From the IMG/VR virus record IMGVR_UViG_3300033146_001182, positions 24,776-88,775 of that record: a stretch of 64,000 bases of DNA; one strand, written 5' to 3'. Source of the DNA: a virus. Below, in pieces: positions 23,373-30,519 of this stretch. The first letter of the stretch is position 1; each line of letters begins with the position of its first letter. Below the pieces are notes generated by a model. That model was given only the letters and a program-made list of their open reading frames with translations, did not search any database and was not told the DNA's origin. The position numbers were made by a program, and so were the translations under genes.

Positions 23373-24286
23373 TATACTACACCTTTCATTATCATATTAA
23401 AATACATTGTCATAAAATTAATTTCTCTATTTCCAACAATATTATCTCTATAATCATGTTCACCCAATAGTAAGATTGCCTCACCATCTTTTTTGAATAC
23501 TGAATCTTCTGCCATAAGAGTTGTATAGATATGTGAATATAATCCAGCATAATCAATTTGATGTGATTTAAGAATTGTTCTTACTGCTTCAGGATCACCA
23601 TTTTTCATGGCTTCTAAAATCTCACCATAAGTCTCATCATATGCAGTAATTTTAATATTATTAACCAATTCTCCATTAATAACATTCTCTTTTAATACTA
23701 CCAATGTCTTTCTAATATCAGGTTTTTGTTTCCAGATTGACTTAACTAAATCAATTACAACTTTTTTGTCATATTTAACACCCTCTTTATCAAGAATATA
23801 CCAACATTTCTTGACAACATCAATTGCAGGTGGATTAGATAGTTCAATAACTCTACATCTTGACATTAATTCTGGAATAATTTTATGTACATAGTTACAA
23901 CAAAAAATAAATCTTGTTACACTTTGAACTGATTCCATTAAATCACGAAGCATTGCCTGTGCATTGGTAGATAGATAATCAGCCTCATTAAGATAAACAA
24001 TTTTAATTCCACCAAAACCAGCACTTGTGGCAAAGGATTTAACTTTATCTCTGATTGCATCAATACCTGTTTCATCTGAACAGTTCAATTTCAAAATATC
24101 AGGATTTTTTGTGTGTTTCAAAATGTCAACAAATGTTCCTTTACCAGTACCAGAAGGACCGTATAGGATAATATTTGGTAATTCTTCTAATGCTGCTTGT
24201 AATTTTGGTTTAACTTCATCATCAAGAATCATTTCATCAAAAGTTTTAGGACTATACTTAAACTCATATAAGTCATTCAAATTCAT
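23372..24286 (-). CDS. 44: Clamp loader ATPase subunit (gp44-like)
   Basis: 304 aa (T4 gp44 is 319). AAA+ core: PKTFDEMILDD, Walker A YGPSGTGKGTF, Walker B IVYLNEADYLS, sensor 1 RFIFCCNYVHKI and the SRC motif MSRCRVIEL that carries the arginine finger. C-terminal helical collar follows. With gp62 it opens and loads the gp45 clamp. Confidence 0.93.
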   Translation of the reverse strand: MNLNDLYEFKYSPKTFDEMILDDEVKPKLQAALEELPNIILYGPSGTGKGTFVDILKHTKNPDILKLNCSDETGIDAIRDKVKSFATSAGFGGIKIVYLNEADYLSTNAQAMLRDLMESVQSVTRFIFCCNYVHKIIPELMSRCRVIELSNPPAIDVVKKCWYILDKEGVKYDKKVVIDLVKSIWKQKPDIRKTLVVLKENVINGELVNNIKITAYDETYGEILEAMKNGDPEAVRTILKSHQIDYAGLYSHIYTTLMAEDSVFKKDGEAILLLGEHDYRDNIVGNREINFMTMYFNMIMKGVV

Positions 24287-24301
24287 ATATTATTTCTCCA
24301 A

Positions 24302-24574
24302 TTATTTTACTGCTCGTTTCAAATTATCTGATGGTTTGAAAGTAGGAACTTGTTTAGATGGAATATGTACAATAGTTCCTGTTTTCGGATTTCTTCCTTT
24401 TCGGGGATTTCGTTGTTTTACAATAAAATTACCAAATCCTACAATTGTAACCTTTCCTTCTTTTCTCATACCATATTCAATACCTTCAAAGGTTTTTTCA
24501 ACAATAATACGAACATCTTTTTTATACATCCCCAATTCTTGGGCAACATATTCAATTAATTCTGCTTTGTTCAT
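24302..24574 (-). CDS. HU/IHF-like DNA-binding protein
   Basis: 90 aa from MNKAELIEYVAQEL (GGAG upstream; an earlier ATG at 24589 is less well placed). It has the full DNABII fold, including VTIVGFGNFIVKQRNPRKGR NPKTG at the DNA-binding arm and the C-terminal FKPSDNLKRAVK. Bends DNA and could replace host HU during phage replication or packaging. Strong promoter upstream. Confidence 0.93.
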   Translation of the reverse strand: MNKAELIEYVAQELGMYKKDVRIIVEKTFEGIEYGMRKEGKVTIVGFGNFIVKQRNPRKGRNPKTGTIVHIPSKQVPTFKPSDNLKRAVK

Positions 24575-24603
24575 TATGTTATTCTCCACTTGTTTTTCTA
24601 ATG

Positions 24604-24632
24604 ACTATATCAGAAAATAACATTTATGTAAA
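24604..24632 (-). promoter_or_regulatory. Promoter of the HU-like gene
   Basis: TTTACA (24627-24632), 17 bp, TATAGT (24604-24609), minus strand. Confidence 0.7.
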
Positions 24633-24633
24633 C

Positions 24634-24759
24634 TTATTCTTCTGGTATTTTTTCTTTATGTTTAACCTTTCTGGTATATTTTGAATTATCTTTATGTAAT
24701 TTGGATGGGGGTGCGGTAGGTTTACGGATAATATCAACAATCTTTTTTTCTTTTTTCAT
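24634..24759 (-). CDS. Small basic protein, 41 aa
   Basis: MKKEKKIVDIIRKPTAPPSK, then a Lys-rich tail ending KIPEE. Preceded by AAGGAATATTCTC. Its start overlaps the 3' end of the 92-aa gene. Function unknown. Confidence 0.5.
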   Translation of the reverse strand: MKKEKKIVDIIRKPTAPPSKLHKDNSKYTRKVKHKEKIPEE

Positions 24760-25012
24760 GAGAATATTCCTTATATTTTTCTAATTCTTTATTAAGATAT
24801 TTTTCTAATATGTTGAGATTTTTTTCATCATCTTTGAAATGTTCATATACTTTAATTATATTTAATTTATTTGAATGAAATAAACTTTTAATGGTATGTT
24901 TAGCTGTTTGTTTATCCATTCCTAATTTAATCAAATCATTTTCAAAATCAAGTGGAAATAAACATCTATCAACCCATGAATAAAATCTTAATGTCTCTGT
25001 TAATGTATGCAT
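24734..25012 (-). CDS. Hypothetical helical protein, 92 aa
   Basis: Start MHTLTETLRFYSW chosen because GGAGGAAATT precedes it. The protein is helical (DLIKLGMDKQTAKHTIKSLF and NILEKYLNKELEKYKEYS). Directly downstream of the ncRNA candidate terminator, so it may depend on read-through. No family recognised. Confidence 0.6.
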   Translation of the reverse strand: MHTLTETLRFYSWVDRCLFPLDFENDLIKLGMDKQTAKHTIKSLFHSNKLNIIKVYEHFKDDEKNLNILEKYLNKELEKYKEYSHEKRKKDC

Positions 25013-25067
25013 AATTTCCTCCATTTCTATAAATAATATAATATATTTTATTATTTTAGTCAATAAA

Positions 25068-25100
25068 AAAGGGAAGAGCATATATATTCCTCTTCCCTTT
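25068..25100 (-). terminator. Intrinsic terminator of the ncRNA candidate
   Basis: GGGAAGAG stem (25071-25078 with 25090-25097), extended by three A-T pairs to 25068/25100, followed by a T-run on the minus strand. Confidence 0.9.
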
Positions 25101-25319
25101 TCTCATTTTACATTCTTTTAGTTATTCTTCTTAATATAATATTTAGTCTAATATTTAGTAATCTCTTATTACTAATAATTTATAGGTAAGAATTTTTTAA
25201 CCTTGAAAATCTCCTAACCTTAGTTTACGAACAAGGGTTCTTATGTATTTTGTTTTTGGCCAAAACAGGAAAACTTCTTAACTATCAGCGCTAATATTTA
25301 AGTCGTTCACCTCTTAATG
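25069..25319 (-). ncRNA. Candidate structured non-coding RNA with own promoter and terminator
   Basis: About 250 bases without a convincing ORF, bounded by a consensus promoter (25326-25354) and a strong intrinsic terminator (25068-25100). Internal hairpins include TTAGTAAT/ATTACTAA and a TTTTGGCCAAAA palindrome. The only start with a nearby SD-like sequence opens a 10-codon GTG frame, which I do not count as a gene. Function unknown; an early regulatory or decoy RNA is possible. Confidence 0.6.
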
Positions 25320-25325
25320 ACATAC

Positions 25326-25354
25326 ACTATACCATTATATATAGTGTATGTCAA
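25326..25354 (-). promoter_or_regulatory. Consensus promoter embedded in a 13-bp inverted repeat
   Basis: TTGACA (25349-25354), 17 bp, TATAGT (25326-25331), minus strand. The same bases form a perfect 13-bp inverted repeat (25319-25331 with 25340-25352), so the -35 and -10 lie in opposite arms; this may be an operator. Confidence 0.75.
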
Positions 25355-25356
25355 CT

Positions 25357-25623
25357 TTATTTCGGTCTTGTTTTTACAACATCCGAAAATTCATCTTTAT
25401 TTAGATACCAAAATGGTTTTGTTCCATCTTTGTATTGCATTTCCCCAAAATCACCTGGATGGGTAGCAATATGAGCCACCAATCTGATAATATTTGTCAT
25501 ATTAGAATTATCCCAATGATCATCTTTTCTGGCTCTAAGGAATAATACCAGTGGAAAACAAATCATACCTAAAATGAACATTGCTAAACCAAACAATATA
25601 AAACATATATAGATACTAATCAT
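25357..25623 (-). CDS. Small membrane protein, 88 aa
   Basis: The N-terminal hydrophobic segment (ICFILFGLAMFILGMICFPL) continues into LVLFLRARK, giving one or two membrane passes; the rest is soluble (FGEMQYKDGTKPFWYLNK). It overlaps the Gly/Arg-rich gene in an ATGA junction. Function unknown. Confidence 0.65.
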   Translation of the reverse strand: MISIYICFILFGLAMFILGMICFPLVLFLRARKDDHWDNSNMTNIIRLVAHIATHPGDFGEMQYKDGTKPFWYLNKDEFSDVVKTRPK

Positions 25624-25751
25624 CGTCTCCCCCTTCTACCTTGTCCTTGTCCTCTACCTTGTCCTTGTCTTTGTCCACTGTTACAATTACCAGCACCTCT
25701 ACCAGTTTTTGCACCCTGTCCTTGAGGACCTGTTCCATCTTTTCTTGGCAT
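25620..25751 (-). CDS. Gly/Gln/Arg-rich small protein (DUF5320-like), 43 aa
   Basis: MPRKDGTGPQGQGAKTGRGA, then NCNSGQRQGQGRGQGQGRRG. The DGTGPxGxG...TGRGAG opening is the signature of DUF5320-type proteins of anaerobic bacteria. AGGAGGTGAATGATT gives a very strong ribosome site. Likely acquired from an anaerobic host; function unknown. Confidence 0.65.
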   Translation of the reverse strand: MPRKDGTGPQGQGAKTGRGAGNCNSGQRQGQGRGQGQGRRGRR

Positions 25752-25753
25752 AA

Positions 25754-25915
25754 TCATTCACCTCCTTTAAGGATTGCCTTCTCAATCTTAATGCGTTTAA
25801 TCTCATCATCTTTCATGTAAAATGCCATTTTGTTTGATGTTTTTAACAATGGATATTCTTTGCCATCAACAATAATAAATAATCCATCTTTTGTGTAATT
25901 TTTGTTAGATTTCAT
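25754..25915 (-). CDS. Small protein, 53 aa
   Basis: MKSNKNYTKDGLFIIVDGKE, then YPLLKTSNKMAFYMKDDE and a basic helix. Starts within the end of the 61-aa gene and stops beside the start of the DUF5320-like gene; its last codons (AAAGGAGGTGAATGA) contain that gene's ribosome-binding site. Function unknown. Confidence 0.5.
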   Translation of the reverse strand: MKSNKNYTKDGLFIIVDGKEYPLLKTSNKMAFYMKDDEIKRIKIEKAILKGGE

Positions 25916-26090
25916 CATCATCTACCCAAATATAATATCCTTCACTTCTTTTATCCAAATCAAACTTTTTATTTTTATATTTAACATAATGTTTATTTGT
26001 TTTGGAATTGAAAGTTGGTTTTCTTTCAATTTTATCAATAACATCATGATAATATGGTCTTACACAAACCGAAATATTAACTTTATCCAT
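25905..26090 (-). CDS. Small beta-rich protein, 61 aa
   Basis: Start MDKVNISVCVRPYYHD chosen by GGAGGTATGTT... upstream (GGAGG eight bases before). Strand-turn repeats: HYVKYKNKKFDLDKRSEGYY. Ends DDDEI. No family recognised. Confidence 0.55.
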   Translation of the reverse strand: MDKVNISVCVRPYYHDVIDKIERKPTFNSKTNKHYVKYKNKKFDLDKRSEGYYIWVDDDEI

Positions 26091-26110
26091 AACATACCTC
26101 CTTTTGAGAG

Positions 26111-26139
26111 ATAGTATCACATTAAGATTTATATGTAAA
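26111..26139 (-). promoter_or_regulatory. Promoter of the 26.1-25.4 kb small-gene unit
   Basis: TTTACA (26134-26139), 17 bp, TACTAT (26111-26116), minus strand, just upstream of the 61-aa gene. Confidence 0.7.
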
Positions 26140-26144
26140 CAAAC

Positions 26145-26519
26145 TCAATAATCAACATATGTTGCATTACCAGATTCAACTAATCTATCGTTGACACAAA
26201 CCCAAACTTCACCATAATTTACTAATACATCGGCAACATATCTACCATATTTTCCATGATTTTTATATGTTTTTAATCTTACTTCCCCACCTGCAAAAAT
26301 TATGTTTTCTAAAAATTGTTTTGCATTATAACCTTTTCGTTTTTCATCTAAATCTTTTGTTCTAGTTTCAGGACAATTAATTCTCGCAAATCTAACATGT
26401 TCATTATGAATCCATGTATCAAATCCCAAATCAATATCACAAACAATTGTATCACCATCAATAACACGAACTACCTTACATTTATACAAATAATCAATCT
26501 GCGTCTGCTGGTTTAACAT
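26145..26519 (-). CDS. Thermonuclease (SNase)-like protein
   Basis: 124 aa from MLNQQTQIDYLYKCK (AGAGGTGAAG upstream). The staphylococcal-nuclease fold is clear: KVVRVIDGDTIVCDIDLGF, HVRFARINCPETRTKD, YNAKQFLENII and GKYGRYVADVLVN, carrying the Asp, Arg and second Arg of the active site. No signal peptide is visible, so it acts inside the cell, on DNA or RNA. Confidence 0.85.
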   Translation of the reverse strand: MLNQQTQIDYLYKCKVVRVIDGDTIVCDIDLGFDTWIHNEHVRFARINCPETRTKDLDEKRKGYNAKQFLENIIFAGGEVRLKTYKNHGKYGRYVADVLVNYGEVWVCVNDRLVESGNATYVDY

Positions 26520-26754
26520 CTTCACCTCTCGCTTTTGCTTCTTTATAGGCTTTCCAATATTGTGATGTTTCACCTGTCCAATCACACATATCAGTTTTAT
26601 TATTATATTTTAATTCAAATGACCCAAATGACACCTTTTTTGTCATAGGTTTACCACATTCAGGACATAATTCTGTTGGTTGTTCACCATATTTAAGATT
26701 TACATCTTCTTTAATTATTTTACAATCATGACAAATAATATCACACCACGGCAT
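26494..26754 (-). CDS. FmdB-like zinc-ribbon protein, 86 aa
   Basis: MPWCDIICHDCKIIKED, then LCPECGKPMTKKVSFGSFEL: two Cys pairs (CHDC, CPEC) forming a zinc ribbon, as in FmdB-family regulators. The Lys/Ala-rich tail overlaps the nuclease start. One of three similar zinc-ribbon genes in a row. Confidence 0.7.
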   Translation of the reverse strand: MPWCDIICHDCKIIKEDVNLKYGEQPTELCPECGKPMTKKVSFGSFELKYNNKTDMCDWTGETSQYWKAYKEAKARGEDVKPADAD

Positions 26755-26977
26755 ATACTTGTTCTCCTTTTAATCTACAATTTTGGCATATAAATTCACC
26801 ATTCTCAGAATCAAGAATAAAATCAGTATTTTCTTCAATATACTTTATTTGTTCATCTGCTGTTAAATGTGATTTATATATAAACACTGATGATTCTTGT
26901 CCACAATCATTACATTTAATTACAGCAAAATCCCACTCTTCTTTATATTTATGTTGATTTGGTGTATCCAGATGCAT
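26741..26977 (-). CDS. Zinc-ribbon protein, 78 aa
   Basis: Start MHLDTPNQHKYKEEWD taken after GGGGATGGT. Cys pairs IKCNDCGQES and FICQNCRLKG are separated by about 40 residues with a helical insert (HLTADEQIKYIEENTDF). Overlaps both neighbours in other frames. Confidence 0.6.
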   Translation of the reverse strand: MHLDTPNQHKYKEEWDFAVIKCNDCGQESSVFIYKSHLTADEQIKYIEENTDFILDSENGEFICQNCRLKGEQVYAVV

Positions 26978-27137
26978 ACCATCCCCCACCTTTCAACTCA
27001 AATGATGACCTACTAGGTATCTTTATCATCATTCTTCCACATTCTTCACATGTTAATTGTTTCAATTTTGAATCTTCCATTTTTAATAGTCGTTCCTTTA
27101 CACCACATGCAGGACAACAAAATTCATAAAGAGGCAT
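26949..27137 (-). CDS. FmdB-type zinc-ribbon protein, 62 aa
   Basis: MPLYEFCCPACGVKERLLKM then LTCEECGRMMIKIPSRSSFE and GGGWYASGY, a textbook FmdB-family sequence (small putative regulatory proteins). Ends one base before the GT-like gene start region. Function in phages unknown. Confidence 0.75.
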   Translation of the reverse strand: MPLYEFCCPACGVKERLLKMEDSKLKQLTCEECGRMMIKIPSRSSFELKGGGWYASGYTKST

Positions 27138-27965
27138 TTAATCTATCTCCTGTAAATACTTATCTATTTGTTTCAATAAATTTCTAATATTCCCATCATT
27201 ATTATGATATATAATTTTTGCTTTATTATTATTAAAATTGTATATACCATCTGTTCTATATTGACCTACATTTTCACCCCAAGATAATACAGGAACATTT
27301 TGTAAATTAGCTATAACTGTCCAATGGGAACATGGAGTTATCACTGCCTTTGCATTAGTAATAGCTGTAATTGTCTTCTGATACCCTGTTTGTATGTAAT
27401 CTATATCTTGTAAAATCTCATTACTTTCAGGTAAATGACATTTCATATCACCAACAACAGCAAACTTACATGAACTATTAAGATAATCAAATATTAATAA
27501 AGCATCATCCTCTGTCATTGAAATATCAGGTATGAATACAACATATCCTCTTCTCTTTGAAATCGGAACTTTTATTGGTTCAAATACTTTATGATAAATT
27601 GAAATTGGTGATATATATTTTACATATGGTAATGATTGTTGATCTATATTCTTTTTGATACAATTCATCTGTAATGCTATCGTATCTTTATACTTTCTAA
27701 CGATACCCATAAAATCATGTTGATCTACATCTTTATGACTGTATCCTGATTGGTGAATCTCCTGACGAGTTAATTGTTTATAGACGGGCTTATATCTTCT
27801 ATTTGATACTTGAGGATACAAAAACTTCCTATTGAAATGAGATGAATAAAATACATGTTTAGTATCAGTATTTAATTCAATCCAACGCATATATGGTCGG
27901 AAGGTCAATATTTCTTGTTCAAATGATCCTATAAAAGGACCTAATGCCAATACATTTTTACTCAC
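27138..27965 (-). CDS. Putative GT-B-type glycosyltransferase, 275 aa
   Basis: The C-terminal half reads like the donor-binding half of GT-B (GT9-like) enzymes: YVVFIPDISMTEDDALLIF, CKFAVVGDMKCHLPE, ITNAKAVITPCSHWTVIAN and VPVLSWGENVGQYR. The N-terminus (NVLALGPFIGSFEQEI) suits the acceptor domain. The fold assignment is by pattern only. Target could be phage DNA, a virion protein or host surface. Confidence 0.5.
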   Translation of the reverse strand: MSKNVLALGPFIGSFEQEILTFRPYMRWIELNTDTKHVFYSSHFNRKFLYPQVSNRRYKPVYKQLTRQEIHQSGYSHKDVDQHDFMGIVRKYKDTIALQMNCIKKNIDQQSLPYVKYISPISIYHKVFEPIKVPISKRRGYVVFIPDISMTEDDALLIFDYLNSSCKFAVVGDMKCHLPESNEILQDIDYIQTGYQKTITAITNAKAVITPCSHWTVIANLQNVPVLSWGENVGQYRTDGIYNFNNNKAKIIYHNNDGNIRNLLKQIDKYLQEID

Positions 27966-27978
27966 AGATTATTTCCTA

Positions 27979-28434
27979 TTATACAAGTATTAAATTTCCT
28001 GACCATTTATTAAAAGGTTCAGGATTTTCTTTATAATGTTTCTCTCCAACTATCATTACTTCGGTATTATATAATACATCTTCTAATGCAACTGAAAAAA
28101 CAAACGCCTTTTCTAATGGATTTAATACTGTAGTATCCAACAATACTTTATTATTTCTCTTAAAGAATGTTATCAATCTATCATCTACTGTATTTGATAT
28201 ATAATATTTTTTATTTGTATTCCTTAAAATACTGTTATAAAATCTTATGTTATTATCTATTACAAATCTATTAGTAAGATTAAATGTTTTCAATACATAT
28301 TCTACTTTTTCTACTGTAGGTTCTTTGAAATCTAATTTTATTATATGTATTCTTGGGATTGATGTAATTAATTCATTCGCCATATTTGACTCTGTAATAC
28401 ATACATAATCAATTCCCATTTTAGTAATTTTCAT
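27979..28434 (-). CDS. Hypothetical protein, 151 aa
   Basis: Start MKITKMGIDYVCIT preceded by GGAGGAAAAA. Alternating strands and helices (IHIIKLDFKEPTVEKVEYVL, NTEVMIVGEKHYKENPEPF). A TATAAATA box lies about 45 bases upstream within the primase 3' end. No family recognised. Confidence 0.6.
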   Translation of the reverse strand: MKITKMGIDYVCITESNMANELITSIPRIHIIKLDFKEPTVEKVEYVLKTFNLTNRFVIDNNIRFYNSILRNTNKKYYISNTVDDRLITFFKRNNKVLLDTTVLNPLEKAFVFSVALEDVLYNTEVMIVGEKHYKENPEPFNKWSGNLILV

Positions 28435-28468
28435 TTTTTCCTCCATAACAAAACATCATATTATAGTA

Positions 28469-29500
28469 TTATTTATACTTTTTATAATGATTTTTTATCG
28501 TTATGGATGCCTTAAAGTGTTTTAACGAATTATCTACTATATAATCATATATATTAAGTTGTTTATTATTTACTTTTAATTCATTCAAATCTTTAATATT
28601 CTCTCTAGGCATAAAAAAATACTTTAATGTTTTGGCATACTTTGATTCTTCTATAATTTTTATGTAATTTTCACACCCTGATTTATCATATGATGGATTA
28701 TCCAATGCAATTATTATCTTCCTAGAAAAACATAGTATTTTTTCTAGGAAATCATCTGATATAGAAGCACCTAAACATGTTGTGCCTTGGTTGTTTTCTA
28801 CCATAAAAGCATCAATTAACCCTTCGGTGATTATAATATATTTTTCAGGATCAAAATACTCTTTATTTAATATAATACTTTCTTTTTGGACTACTGGATT
28901 AAGATATTTTGGTTCAATATAATCATTCATTGACCTACCTTGGAAATATACCATTATACCATTCTCATATACTGGTATAATAAATCTATTTTTATATTTT
29001 CCTGAATGACATACCATAATATTTCTTCTTAATGGTATTTGTCTATCAATATAAAATTTTTTCAAAGACTGGTGATATCTTCCCTGAATTTTTCCATCTG
29101 GTTTTTGGTCTAATGTTAAACAATCAGATAAATCAAGATCTAATACACCTTGTTCATCTTCTTCATCTTTATATTCTTTCTTCTTGTCAAGTCGTTCTTT
29201 TAATTTATCTTTATCATATTTTGTTTCATTAAGTGCTTTATTTGCCTCTTTCCATGAAACACCCATAACATGAGAATATAATGATTGTATGTTACCTGAT
29301 GGAGCAGGACAACCACCATTATAACAAGTATATATCCATTCATCATATTTTGGATAATAATCAACATGACATCTTCTTTTATTAGGATTTTTTTTAGAAT
29401 CACCGCAGACAGGACAACGTAATATATAACCATCACCACTACGTTTTACTTTATTACAATTTGAATATAAAAATTCTTCTATTAAGTATCGTTCTGACAT
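28469..29500 (-). CDS. 61: DNA primase (gp61/DnaG-like)
   Basis: 343 aa, the size of T4 gp61. N-terminal zinc finger LRCPVCGDSKKNPNKRRCHV with a further Cys at WIYTCYNGGC. Toprim core: EKYIIITEGLIDAFMVEN, CLGASISDDF and KIIIALDNPSYDK. Makes RNA primers for lagging-strand synthesis with the gp41-type helicase. Confidence 0.9.
   Translation of the reverse strand: MSERYLIEEFLYSNCNKVKRSGDGYILRCPVCGDSKKNPNKRRCHVDYYPKYDEWIYTCYNGGCPAPSGNIQSLYSHVMGVSWKEANKALNETKYDKDKLKERLDKKKEYKDEEDEQGVLDLDLSDCLTLDQKPDGKIQGRYHQSLKKFYIDRQIPLRRNIMVCHSGKYKNRFIIPVYENGIMVYFQGRSMNDYIEPKYLNPVVQKESIILNKEYFDPEKYIIITEGLIDAFMVENNQGTTCLGASISDDFLEKILCFSRKIIIALDNPSYDKSGCENYIKIIEESKYAKTLKYFFMPRENIKDLNELKVNNKQLNIYDYIVDNSLKHFKASITIKNHYKKYK
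28480..28487 (-). promoter_or_regulatory. T4-type late promoter box
   Basis: TATAAATA on the minus strand inside the last codons of the primase gene, upstream of the 151-aa gene. Confidence 0.4.
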
Positions 29501-29796
29501 AATTTATCTGAGTAATAAGCTAAAATATCCCCATGACATGGATTTGGTTTACAAAAACATACCAATATTTTATCATTCAATTCCTTTAATTTTTGTCTAT
29601 ATTCTTCATCAGTTTCTATACGTTCAACAACATAACTTCGGAATAATTCTAAGGTAGAACCTCTTTTTTTACCATTCAATTTAATAGGATTACCCCAATA
29701 TCCATCAAATCCTCTACCAGCCCGACCAATATAAACATATTTAGGATTATCTTCCCATCCAATTGGAGCATTTCTTATGTTTATAACTTCTGCCAT
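29482..29796 (-). CDS. DUF4326-like protein, 104 aa
   Basis: YVYIGRAGRGFDGYWGNPIK, then LFRSYVVERIETDEE and LVCFCKPNPCHGDILAYY: the GRxG...GNP and CxCxPxxCHGD motifs define DUF4326, widespread in phages. Function unknown; the Cys/His cluster could bind metal. Overlaps the primase start. Confidence 0.8.
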   Translation of the reverse strand: MAEVINIRNAPIGWEDNPKYVYIGRAGRGFDGYWGNPIKLNGKKRGSTLELFRSYVVERIETDEEYRQKLKELNDKILVCFCKPNPCHGDILAYYSDKLCQNDT

Positions 29797-30014
29797 TATT
29801 CAAGATATCCTTCTTCTGTTATATCTGTATCAATTATAGTAACATCATCGTAATCAAATGTAAATAACAAGTGGGGAACATTATCATTTGCTTTGTTCAT
29901 TTCATTTTCCCATTCTTTTGCCATTTTTGTTGCATCAGATAAAGATAAAGCCACGAAACTTCGTAGCCATATCTGTTGATTCTTTATTTTATTTTTGAAT
30001 TGATATATTTTCAT
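29796..30014 (-). CDS. Hypothetical protein, 72 aa
   Basis: MKIYQFKNKIKNQQIWLRSF, a helix with SLSDATKMAKEWENEMNK, and a C-terminal strand (LLFTFDYDDVTIIDTDI). One-base overlap with the DUF4326 gene. No family recognised. Confidence 0.65.
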   Translation of the reverse strand: MKIYQFKNKIKNQQIWLRSFVALSLSDATKMAKEWENEMNKANDNVPHLLFTFDYDDVTIIDTDITEEGYLE

Positions 30015-30202
30015 CTTTTAATAAATTCTACACAATCAAACTCTATTGATGTATATAACCTTGACTTCTTTACATCAACAGGACTGAACTTGTCATTTTC
30101 ACATTCTCTTATATTATTATGAACTATACAATAAACACAATCTTTACATAAATTAGTTGTGTTTAATTTACAATTATCTAATTGGATAAATTCTTGTATC
30201 AT
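30011..30202 (-). CDS. Cys-rich small protein, 63 aa
   Basis: Six Cys (NCKL, LCKDCVYC, ECEND, DCVEF) suggest a metal site. ATGA-type overlap with the 72-aa gene and a 29-base overlap with the HTH gene. No family recognised. Confidence 0.6.
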   Translation of the reverse strand: MIQEFIQLDNCKLNTTNLCKDCVYCIVHNNIRECENDKFSPVDVKKSRLYTSIEFDCVEFIKR

Positions 30203-30452
30203 TCTTTAATTCATCCTTAATTCTTTTTGGAAATAAATCATAAAACTGTTGAATATCTTCATCTTCCACTACGCCAAACCAATCTCTCATAAACAAAACT
30301 ACCTCCGTGGGGGATACGTCTTCTTCCATTAACCCATCATAAATTTTAATAATTGCTCTTTTTAATGATTGTGACACAGCTTGTCGGGAAATATTTAGTT
30401 CTCGTGCAATTTCAGAACCCGTCTTGGCTTGAACATATTCAACATTTTTCAT
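30174..30452 (-). CDS. Helix-turn-helix protein resembling sigma region 4, 92 aa
   Basis: TGSEIARELNISRQAVSQSL then KRAIIKIYDGLM is a sigma-region-4-like HTH (residues ~11-42). The C-terminal half is acidic. It could be a small transcription regulator; it is too short to be a whole sigma factor like gp55. A strong promoter lies upstream. Confidence 0.75.
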   Translation of the reverse strand: MKNVEYVQAKTGSEIARELNISRQAVSQSLKRAIIKIYDGLMEEDVSPTEVVLFMRDWFGVVEDEDIQQFYDLFPKRIKDELKNDTRIYPIR

Positions 30453-30482
30453 ACATTTCTCCTTTGGTTAGATGTTTTTGTT

Positions 30483-30511
30483 AATATATCACAATATAAT
30501 TTCATTGTCAA
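30483..30511 (-). promoter_or_regulatory. Promoter of the HTH-DUF4326-primase unit
   Basis: TTGACA (30506-30511), 17 bp, TATATT (30483-30488), minus strand. Confidence 0.7.
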
Positions 30512-30519
30512 ATCTTTTT

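Noticed and set aside
25280-25320. Ten-codon GTG ORF at the start of the ncRNA candidate
   Set aside because: The SD-like bases touch the GTG with no spacing and the peptide is too short to judge.
25319-25352. 13-bp hairpin read as a transcription terminator for the 88-aa membrane gene
   Set aside because: No T-run follows it on the minus strand and its bases form a consensus promoter; a weak terminator role cannot be excluded.
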